This document shows positions 6,330 to 11,024 of a DNA stretch of 32,966 bases, in pieces; the first letter of the stretch is position 1, and each line of letters opens with the position of its first letter. Position numbers and translations under genes: made by a program. This DNA comes from a virus. The notes under the pieces are model-generated. The model was given only the letters and a program-made list of their open reading frames with translations, searched no databases and was not told the DNA's origin. The stretch covers positions 1-32,966 of the IMG/VR virus record IMGVR_UViG_3300042460_000118. One strand, given 5' to 3'.

Positions 6330-7085
6330 TTACAATCTACCCCAAGTAATAGGACCAACAATTCCATCTACTTTTATTCCCTGTGCTGCTTGAAAAGCCC
6401 TGACAGCTTTATCAGTAATTGGGCCAAACTGTCCATCAACTTTTAGACCACCAAGAGCAGTCTGCAAGTAACGAACGTTTGCACCTGTTGATCCTCGTTT
6501 TAAAGAGCTAGTCAATCTTGGTTTTGTTGGAATTGCTGCTGGAGCTGGAGCTGGGGTAGGGGCAGGTGCAACACCAGAAGCTCTTTTGTTGCACTGATCT
6601 ACTATGTAGTCTAGCTGGGACATTATAAAAGGTCCAGGACAGGCAGTTGCCTTGTACTGTGAGTGCCAAGCTATAAAGAACTCTGATTGCTTAACTGAAG
6701 GTTCATTCTTAGCAAACCCTTTTCCAGCCCTAGGTGACTGACTGGCGTGATAAACAATTACGTCAATGAGTGCTTCTAGTGCAGCAGGGGAAACTGGCCA
6801 GTCCCCTCCAACAGATGAGTTGTCAACCTCAAATGTTACAGAGTTAGGGTCAGGGGTTCCACCTGTTGAGTATGGTCTGCGATCTGGATTAACAATTCCA
6901 GTCACAGCCCCACTGTTTGCGATGTGATAGGTTGGATGGGAGTTGCGAGTGTTTGCGTTCGCAACATACCCCAATCCGTTAGTTCCTGCAACGTGGTGAA
7001 TCACTACACCATTTATTGGTTGTCCATTACGACTACCGCCAAATCCGTTGTCTTTAATGCCTGATACTTTTGGATACCATGTCAT
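6330..7085 (-). CDS. Endolysin: N-acetylmuramoyl-L-alanine amidase with PG-binding domain
   Basis: 251 aa. Residues about 20-160 are an Amidase_2 (type 2, zinc) domain: VVIHH with His30/His31, then WHSQ with His141 and ACPGP with Cys149, the expected His-His-Cys zinc ligands. A proline/alanine-rich linker (about 173-187) leads to a PG_binding_1 domain at about 190-251, with LKRGSTGANVRYLQTAL and FGPITDKAVRAFQ. It cuts the amide bond between N-acetylmuramic acid and L-alanine. No signal peptide is present, so release needs a holin or other pore. It lies 64 bases after the M23 lysin, whose C-terminal domain is clearly paralogous. A strong SD (AAGGAG) precedes the ATG. Confidence 0.93.
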   Translation of the reverse strand: MTWYPKVSGIKDNGFGGSRNGQPINGVVIHHVAGTNGLGYVANANTRNSHPTYHIANSGAVTGIVNPDRRPYSTGGTPDPNSVTFEVDNSSVGGDWPVSPAALEALIDVIVYHASQSPRAGKGFAKNEPSVKQSEFFIAWHSQYKATACPGPFIMSQLDYIVDQCNKRASGVAPAPTPAPAPAAIPTKPRLTSSLKRGSTGANVRYLQTALGGLKVDGQFGPITDKAVRAFQAAQGIKVDGIVGPITWGRL

Positions 7086-7112
7086 TTTTTTCTCCTTATT
7101 TTATTAGAGTTT

Positions 7113-7130
7113 GCTTTATTTTACTAAAGC
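7113..7130 (-). other. Perfect hairpin between the two lysin genes
   Basis: GCTTTA and TAAAGC flank a GTAAAA loop (six pairs) in the 64-base gap between the M23 gene and the amidase gene. No T tract follows on the minus strand, so a terminator is unlikely; it may be a processing or stability element. Confidence 0.35.
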
Positions 7131-7149
7131 CAACAGGTACCGTTCTCGG

Positions 7150-7836
7150 TTAGTTTAGTTTGGACCAAGTTAAAGGGCCGACAATGCCGTCAGCCTTTAG
7201 TCCCTTGGAAGCCTGAAAAGCAACAACAGCAGCGTGAGTCTTTGGACCAAATGGGCCAGGGGGATTTACGCCTAGTTTGCTTTGTAGATAAGCAAGGTCT
7301 GGACCTGCTGGAGAGCCTTTGAAAAGCTCTTTGCCAGGATAAGGCCTTGCTCCGCTAGCAGATGCAGCAGGTGCCTTTGCTGGAGCTGCAGGGGTGGCAG
7401 GTGCAGCACTTGTAGGTGCTCCACGGAAAGCTTCGTAGTCAATGTTTCCAGCACCCATTGTCGGCTTACCGCCAACTCGGAATGAGAAGTGAAGGTGTGC
7501 ACCATATCCGTTTTCTTTGCCAAGACCTGAGCCACCAGTTAAGCCAATTACTTGACCCTGTTTTACTGCTTGTCCTGGCTGTACGTCAATACGTGAAAGG
7601 TGTAGGTAGTCTGCGGTGTGGCCTGATGGGAAGCTTAGGAAGACCATGCGTCCACCAGCACCAGCAAAGGTTGGAACAGTATTAATAACAGTTCCGTCAG
7701 CAACGGCTTTTGCTGGTGTTCCAGTAGCAACAGCGTAGTCAACTCCTGGGTTTACTGAAGGCTTTGCACGATTCTTGTGTCCGTTAAAGCTATCCGAAAT
7801 TGATCCGCCATCTACTGGCCTAATCCAAGTTGTCAT
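7150..7836 (-). CDS. M23-type peptidase lysin with PG-binding domain
   Basis: 228 aa. Residues about 1-135 form an M23 (LytM-like) endopeptidase domain: VNPGVDYAV, a YLHLS strand (His79) and GAHLHFSF (His114, His116). The zinc ligand Asp33 and catalytic/zinc His pair are present, but the first ligand of the H-x-x-x-D motif is Asn29 rather than His. An Ala/Pro linker (about 140-160) leads to a PG_binding_1 domain ending in KADGIVGPLTWSKL, similar to the ending of the amidase at 6330-7085. M23 enzymes cut peptide bridges of peptidoglycan. Two lysins with different bond specificities and shared binding domains are consistent with host wall lysis; this one could also be tail-associated. SD AAGGAG is present. 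Confidence 0.86.
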   Translation of the reverse strand: MTTWIRPVDGGSISDSFNGHKNRAKPSVNPGVDYAVATGTPAKAVADGTVINTVPTFAGAGGRMVFLSFPSGHTADYLHLSRIDVQPGQAVKQGQVIGLTGGSGLGKENGYGAHLHFSFRVGGKPTMGAGNIDYEAFRGAPTSAAPATPAAPAKAPAASASGARPYPGKELFKGSPAGPDLAYLQSKLGVNPPGPFGPKTHAAVVAFQASKGLKADGIVGPLTWSKLN

Positions 7837-7879
7837 ATTAAATCTCCTTATAGGGTTAAATGCTTTTCAGCATAACTCT

Positions 7880-7888
7880 ATTATATCA
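7880..7888 (-). promoter_or_regulatory. Extended -10 promoter upstream of the M23 lysin
   Basis: TGATATAAT fits TGnTATAAT, with no convincing -35. The predicted +1 is near 7873. A small hairpin with a GAAA loop (ATGCT/AGCAT, 7860-7873) would form the very 5' end of the transcript and might stabilise it. Confidence 0.55.
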
Positions 7889-7931
7889 GTTTTTAAGATG
7901 AGCCTTTTATCAACGTACTCAGGTTGTTTTT

Positions 7932-8327
7932 TTACTTGATATTAATTACTTTAGGCTTCTTCTCTTCTGGAATATTCCTAATTAGATTAATGTATAGAAT
8001 GCCATTGTCAACTGTTGCTCCATCTACCTCAAAATATTCAGGTAGTGTAAAAGAACGAGTAAACTTACGAGCAGCAATACCTTTGTGCAGGTATTCCTTA
8101 TCGTCAGAATCATCTTTTGTTGACTTGATAGTTAGGACATTCTTTTCAGTTGTAACACTGATCTCATCCCTTTTAAATCCAGCTACCGCAAATTCCATGA
8201 CCAAAGTATCTTCGTCAATCTTTACAATATTGTATGGTGGATAGCTAGGTTTTGGTGCTGCCAGGGTATTCAAACCCATATTAAAAAACGGATCTTTTAA
8301 GAACTCCGTAGTAAATGTTGTTACCAT
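7932..8327 (-). CDS. Hsp20-family small heat shock protein
   Basis: 131 aa. The start resembles IbpA-type proteins (a short F-x-x-P-F-F-N-M-G N-terminus, then YPPYNIVKIDEDT). An alpha-crystallin domain runs from about residue 30 to 115, with AVAGFKRDEISV, the KYLHKGIAARKFTRSFTLP-like strand and GILYINLIRNIPEEKK, where G-I-L-x-I-x-L is the conserved Hsp20 motif. The C-terminal I-N-I is the anchoring IxI motif. Small heat shock proteins hold unfolding proteins without ATP. In cyanophages Hsp20 is common, and a role in capsid assembly or host protein rescue is suspected there. The 5' leader carries an extended -10 promoter and a stable hairpin. It lies near the Ntn peptidase gene. Confidence 0.93.
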   Translation of the reverse strand: MVTTFTTEFLKDPFFNMGLNTLAAPKPSYPPYNIVKIDEDTLVMEFAVAGFKRDEISVTTEKNVLTIKSTKDDSDDKEYLHKGIAARKFTRSFTLPEYFEVDGATVDNGILYINLIRNIPEEKKPKVINIK

Positions 8328-8359
8328 GTTATTTCTCCTTTTCAGCGAGTTATCTTGTT

Positions 8360-8379
8360 CCTCCCCTTTACGGGGCAGG
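8360..8379 (-). other. Hairpin in the hsp20 leader
   Basis: CCCC pairs with GGGG across a GTAAA loop, extended by CCT/AGG past one bulged base. It lies between the promoter at 8387-8395 and the SD (GGAG, near 8335), so it would be in the 5' untranslated RNA. No T tract follows, so it is not a terminator. It may regulate stability or translation. Confidence 0.5.
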
Positions 8380-8386
8380 TATATAA

Positions 8387-8395
8387 ATTATATCA
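8387..8395 (-). promoter_or_regulatory. Extended -10 promoter for hsp20
   Basis: TGATATAAT (TGnTATAAT consensus) starts 8 bases after the 3' end of tRNA-Thr. No good -35 is seen. It gives hsp20 its own promoter with a leader of about 50 bases. Confidence 0.58.
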
Positions 8396-8402
8396 TAATC
8401 AG

Positions 8403-8475
8403 AGCCTCCAACAGGACTTGAACCCGTCACCTACGCATTACAAGTGCGTCGCTCTACCAGATGAGCTATAGAGGC
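8403..8475 (-). tRNA. tRNA-Thr (anticodon TGT)
   Basis: 73 bases with a full cloverleaf: acceptor GCCTCTA/TGGAGGC, anticodon stem ACGCA/TGCGT around loop CTTGTAA, T arm with GTTCAAG. Anticodon TGT reads ACA. The discriminator base is T and CCA is not encoded. It lies between the DUF6065 gene (4 bases) and the hsp20 promoter. Confidence 0.95.
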
Positions 8476-8479
8476 ATTA

Positions 8480-9223
8480 TTAGTTAATCTTACCACGCTT
8501 ACCACCAAAAATCAAGTTTGTAATGTGGTTTTTTATACTGACTTTTTCTCCAGATGCTTTTGTCCCATTTCTATAAAAGTTTTGAAACACTGGCTTTGTT
8601 ATTGGCACCGAAATTGCTTTTATTCTTTTACGATGATAGTCTTCAAAGTCTGTTGACAGTTCTGTGTCTTCTTCTATTCTAGATTCTTTTAGTTTAAACT
8701 TTTCTACAGTTGCTCTTTCAATTGGAAAAAATACAAACAGGGGCTCACCCTTTTTAAAGCTATAGCTGCCTGGTTCTGTAAGAAGAAAGTTGTAGGTAAA
8801 AGTATAGGATAGCCAATCAGTTTCAACAATGGCATCTAACGGTTTAAGTCCCTGCTTTGTTTCATTAGGAACTCCACGAATGTAAGTTGAAAAACCTTCT
8901 GGAGTTCTTATAATAAAATCTAGATGTATAGTAAAAGTTCCACCACCAAAATAACTATGAAGGTGATCTTTAAAATATTCTTCTTCAGATGTTACCTGGA
9001 AGTCAACATCTTTTTCTTCTACCCCTCCATACCAGTCTAAAGTGAAGTCTGCTGGACACAAAACTGTATAGCCATACTGATTAGCAATATTTAATGGTAT
9101 ACACTTATAAGCAAATTTATCCCTTGAGTCATCCATCCAGTTTCTTTTTGCTGTTAATGGAACTACTGGAAACACTGGAGGGCCAGGCAACAACCTGTTA
9201 AGTATTATCTCTTGCTTACCCAT
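8480..9223 (-). CDS. DUF6065-family protein
   Basis: 247 aa. The stretch WMDDSRDKFAYKCIPLNIAN followed by QYGYTVLCPADFTLDWYGG matches the DUF6065 pattern (R-x-W-M-D ... F-A-x-R-C-x-P-L-x-I-A-N ... G-W-x-x-x-C-P). A central FGGGTFTIHLDFIIRTPEG strand pair and FLLTEPGSYSFKKGEPLFVFFPI complete a predominantly beta protein, perhaps a cupin-like or jelly-roll fold. The function of the family is unknown, and homologues occur in phages and bacteria. The gene sits inside the tRNA cluster, 18 bases after tRNA-Asp and 4 bases before tRNA-Thr, so it is probably expressed from a long tRNA-containing transcript. The C-terminal tail is basic. Confidence 0.72.
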   Translation of the reverse strand: MGKQEIILNRLLPGPPVFPVVPLTAKRNWMDDSRDKFAYKCIPLNIANQYGYTVLCPADFTLDWYGGVEEKDVDFQVTSEEEYFKDHLHSYFGGGTFTIHLDFIIRTPEGFSTYIRGVPNETKQGLKPLDAIVETDWLSYTFTYNFLLTEPGSYSFKKGEPLFVFFPIERATVEKFKLKESRIEEDTELSTDFEDYHRKRIKAISVPITKPVFQNFYRNGTKASGEKVSIKNHITNLIFGGKRGKIN

Positions 9224-9241
9224 AGAATACCTCTTTCCTTG

Positions 9242-9315
9242 CGACTCTGACCAGACTTGAACTGGCGACCCCTACCGTGACAGGGTAGTGCTCTAACCAA
9301 CTGAGCTACAGAGCC
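9242..9315 (-). tRNA. tRNA-Asp (anticodon GTC)
   Basis: 74 bases: acceptor GGCTCTG/CAGAGTC with one G-T pair, anticodon stem CTACC/GGTAG around loop CTGTCAC, T arm with GTTCAAG. Anticodon GTC reads GAC/GAT. The discriminator is G and no CCA is encoded. Confidence 0.95.
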
Positions 9316-9319
9316 TAAA

Positions 9320-9367
9320 GAGAGCATCCAGTGAAATGGTTCTTATGAGTCATGCTAGGATACTCTC
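9320..9367 (-). repeat. Inverted repeat in the tRNA-Gly/tRNA-Asp spacer
   Basis: GAGAGTATCC (at the 9367 end) can pair with GGATGCTCTC (at 9320) over ten positions with one G-U, enclosing a 28-base loop. It fills most of the spacer, which suggests a structured spacer rather than a lost tRNA. Confidence 0.45.
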
Positions 9368-9369
9368 AG

Positions 9370-9440
9370 AGTGACTAGCGAGAATTGAACTCGCACATTA
9401 ACCTTGGCAAGGTTACACACTACCATTATGCGATAGTCAC
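9370..9440 (-). tRNA. tRNA-Gly (anticodon GCC)
   Basis: 71 bases: acceptor GTGACTA/TAGTCAC, anticodon stem TAACC/GGTTA around loop TTGCCAA, T arm with GTTCAAT. Anticodon GCC reads GGC/GGT. The discriminator is T and no CCA is encoded. Confidence 0.95.
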
Positions 9441-9491
9441 TGGTGTCCATTTTTATCTCTTCTACCCTTGAGAGTGGTATGGACCACACCA
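9441..9491 (-). repeat. Inverted repeat in the tRNA-Asn/tRNA-Gly spacer
   Basis: TGGTGTGGTCCAT at the 9491 end can pair with ATGGACACCA at 9441, ten pairs with a three-base bulge. The arm abuts the first base of tRNA-Gly. A nested GTGGT/ACCAC hairpin is an alternative fold. Confidence 0.45.
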
Positions 9492-9495
9492 TTAG

Positions 9496-9567
9496 CTGAC
9501 CCACCTGGATTCGAACCAGGAACCTTAGAGTTAACAGCTCTCTGCTCTGCCGTTGAGCTATGGATCA
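9496..9567 (-). tRNA. tRNA-Asn (anticodon GTT)
   Basis: 72 bases: acceptor TGATCCA/TGGGTCA with one T-G pair, anticodon loop CTGTTAA on an AGAG/CTCT stem whose outer G-A pair is a mismatch, T arm with GTTCGAA. Anticodon GTT reads AAC/AAT. The discriminator is G and no CCA is encoded. Confidence 0.93.
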
Positions 9568-9573
9568 TTGTTA

Positions 9574-9681
9574 CTATTTATTTATTAAACGACGCTTGAT
9601 AGCATCAAAAATCTTTGGATGCTTTTTTGCAGCTTTTCCATTTGGGCGGTTGTCATTTCTGTTACCTTTTGTTTTTGCCAT
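9574..9681 (-). CDS. 35-aa basic protein
   Basis: A 35-codon frame, MAKTKGNRNDNRPNGKAAKK followed by HPKIFDAIKRRLINK. It starts one base past the stop of the 86-aa gene and ends 7 bases before tRNA-Asn. About a third of the residues are Lys or Arg, with a flexible Asn/Gly-rich first half and a short amphipathic helix (IFDAIKRRL). Nucleic acid binding is plausible from composition alone. Tight packing and clear coding composition support it as a real gene, but nothing identifies the function. Confidence 0.6.
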   Translation of the reverse strand: MAKTKGNRNDNRPNGKAAKKHPKIFDAIKRRLINK

Positions 9682-9682
9682 T

Positions 9683-9943
9683 TTAGTCTTTCTTTATTGT
9701 TAAGTCAAAACCACTATTGGTTGCTCTCCACACAGAAGGAGAATGATTTTCTTCTACTGCTTTCTTTGTTTCCAAGTCTTCGTAGAGTCTTATAATGTGT
9801 ATGCAAGGATCTTCACCCTCACCAAATTGCTCATCTTCTTGTTCAGTTAATGGCAATCCGTCATGTGGATAACAAATTGCTGGACCACAAAACCCTAGAG
9901 AGAGTCCTTCTTGTAGCCATTCGTCAAATGTTTTTTTATTCAT
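9683..9943 (-). CDS. Conserved actinophage-type hypothetical protein
   Basis: 86 aa, of no known function. The motif FDEWLQEGLSLGFCGPAICY, then HDGLPLTEQEDEQF and DPCIHIIRLYED and SPSVWRATN has the look of a small protein I believe is widespread in actinophages. Three cysteines (Cys19, Cys24, Cys47) and several His/Asp residues (HDG, CIH) could form a metal site. It is strongly acidic in the middle. It follows the Ntn peptidase gene after 15 bases and precedes the 35-aa gene and the tRNA cluster, so it is likely driven by the promoter at 10521-10549. Confidence 0.6.
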   Translation of the reverse strand: MNKKTFDEWLQEGLSLGFCGPAICYPHDGLPLTEQEDEQFGEGEDPCIHIIRLYEDLETKKAVEENHSPSVWRATNSGFDLTIKKD

Positions 9944-9958
9944 AGGTATATTGTACTC

Positions 9959-10489
9959 CTAAGTGGATAGAATGTCAACGGTGCCAGAGCAAGTTGGTGA
10001 AAATTTAATTGCAGTTTTTACTGCACCTTCTACCATTTTTTCTGGGGTCATCTTAGTAGAAACAGTTGCAGATAAATATCCCATAGCAAAGGATGAACCA
10101 GATCCAATAGATAAGAAGTTAGAAGAAAACTCATTCATAGACATGTCTGAAGAGGTATGCTCATACAGCTTGTCTTTAATTGAAATTAACATTTCTAGTT
10201 CTGCATCTTTTGATGTTTCAACCCACCATTCTTCATAAAAATCTTTAAGATATTTTAGAAATGTTGTGTGCATAAAAACATCTAGGTCTTCATCTGGATG
10301 TGGTTTTGGAGGATCAAAGCTATATTGTAATCTTTGACCTTCCATAGTTCCTCCATATCCTATTACATATGGACCAAATGCTTTAACTTTTGGCTTAGAA
10401 ATATGCATGATGGTGTCATCAGTTGATGCCCCACGATCTCCAGCCATATATACTTTGCCATTGGCTTTAATGGCAGCTATACAGGTCAT
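9959..10489 (-). CDS. Proteasome beta/HslV-type Ntn peptidase
   Basis: 176 aa, the length of HslV. After removal of Met the N-terminus is Thr1 (TCIAAIKANGKVYMAGDRGA). In mature numbering Asp17 (AGDRG), Lys33 (SKPKVKAF) and G128-S129-G130 (IGSGSSFAMGYL) stand exactly where the proteasome beta-subunit catalytic and active-site residues stand; a C-terminal S-G (167-168) fits the Ser169-Gly170 turn, while the Asp166 equivalent is not evident. These enzymes are self-assembling threonine proteases. An upstream ATG at 10522 overlaps the -10 box and cannot be transcribed from that promoter; the ATG at 10489 has SD AGAGGGG and is chosen. No propeptide, alpha subunit or ATPase gene is seen, so partner and substrates are unknown. 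Confidence 0.87.
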   Translation of the reverse strand: MTCIAAIKANGKVYMAGDRGASTDDTIMHISKPKVKAFGPYVIGYGGTMEGQRLQYSFDPPKPHPDEDLDVFMHTTFLKYLKDFYEEWWVETSKDAELEMLISIKDKLYEHTSSDMSMNEFSSNFLSIGSGSSFAMGYLSATVSTKMTPEKMVEGAVKTAIKFSPTCSGTVDILST

Positions 10490-10497
10490 GACAAAAT

Positions 10498-10541
10498 CCC
10501 CTCTAAAATGGTGTATCTTCATTATACACTACCCAGAGGGG
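10498..10541 (-). promoter_or_regulatory. Nested inverted repeat that would mask the Ntn peptidase SD in read-through RNA
   Basis: CCCCTCT (10541-10535, inside the promoter spacer) is the exact complement of the SD region AGAGGGG (10504-10498). An inner GTGTA/TACAC pair (10529-10525 and 10515-10511) nests inside. Only RNA coming from upstream contains both arms; RNA from the promoter at 10521-10549 lacks the first. Confidence 0.5.
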
Positions 10542-10549
10542 ACTGTCAA
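10521..10549 (-). promoter_or_regulatory. Consensus sigma-70-type promoter for the Ntn peptidase gene
   Basis: Perfect TTGACA (10544-10549), a 17-base spacer and perfect TATAAT (10521-10526). The predicted +1 is near 10514, giving a leader of about 25 bases that contains the SD. It is one of only two full-consensus promoters recognised in the window. Confidence 0.85.
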
Positions 10550-10556
10550 CTATTGC

Positions 10557-10835
10557 TTACTTAGAGTTTTTGTCTACCTTAGCAAAGGCTTCATTAATCT
10601 CTGACATAGTAAGCTTTCCATCTTCTAGGAAAGATCTAGCTAGTTTTTCAATCACTGTGGCTACGCCTAGAATACCTGCCATAAAGACAGCATCCCATAG
10701 CTCAACACCAACGACTGCTCCAGCACCTAAGACCGTTAGTCCTGATGCTGCAAATACTGCTATAATTCTCCAAAAGATGTTTATGATGGTATCCAAACCA
10801 CCCGTTACTGCTGGTTGCTTCATTTTACCTCCCAT
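10557..10835 (-). CDS. Holin-like membrane protein
   Basis: 92 aa (ATG at 10835). A second ATG at 10823 has the better-placed SD (GGGAGG, 4 nt), so the true N-terminus may be 4 residues shorter. Two membrane segments at about residues 18-43 (IFWRIIAVFAASGLTVLGAGAV) and 47-64 (LWDAVFMAGILGVATVIE) are followed by a charged tail, RSFLEDGKLTMSEINEAFAK. The 'A-x-x-x-x-x-L-W-x-A ... G-V-x-x-x-x-E-x-x-A-R ... D-G-x-L-T/S' layout is that of many actinophage holin candidates. It lies 2 bases after the 61-aa membrane gene and just upstream of the Ntn peptidase promoter. Holins time lysis by opening the membrane to lysins. Confidence 0.6.
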   Translation of the reverse strand: MGGKMKQPAVTGGLDTIINIFWRIIAVFAASGLTVLGAGAVVGVELWDAVFMAGILGVATVIEKLARSFLEDGKLTMSEINEAFAKVDKNSK

Positions 10836-10837
10836 GA

Positions 10838-11023
10838 TTATTTATCCTCCTTTTCATAACGAAAGATTGGAAATGTTACTATCCATACTAATAGGGTTAT
10901 TAATATGAGGTTTCCTGTAAGTTCCTTAGCGGAACCTTCAAGGACAAGCCAAGCTACGACCATACCAAGCAATGTCCATGCTTGATCTATGACGTCCTTA
11001 GCTAATGCTGTTAAGAATTTCAT
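10838..11023 (-). CDS. Small two-pass membrane protein, holin partner candidate
   Basis: 61 aa from the ATG at 11023, chosen because GGAG lies 6 nt before it; an ATG four codons earlier (11035) lies inside the previous gene and has no SD. Two hydrophobic segments at about residues 14-29 (AWTLLGMVVAWLVLEG) and 37-53 (NLILITLLVWIVTFPIF) are joined by a short polar turn, and the protein ends in the charged RYEKEDK. The pairing with the 92-aa membrane protein immediately downstream recalls holin/antiholin pairs, though no residue pattern proves it. The gene starts 2 bases after the secreted Pro/Glu-rich protein gene, so it is translationally linked to it. Confidence 0.58.
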   Translation of the reverse strand: MKFLTALAKDVIDQAWTLLGMVVAWLVLEGSAKELTGNLILITLLVWIVTFPIFRYEKEDK

Positions 11024-11024
11024 G

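Noticed and set aside
9316-9369. Possible degenerate tRNA between tRNA-Gly and tRNA-Asp
   Set aside because: No T arm (GTTCRA) or anticodon arm can be drawn; it folds as one long hairpin instead.
10490-10522. Upstream ATG extending the Ntn peptidase by 11 residues
   Set aside because: It overlaps the -10 box of the consensus promoter, has no SD, and would hide the catalytic Thr1; the ATG at 10489 has a strong SD.
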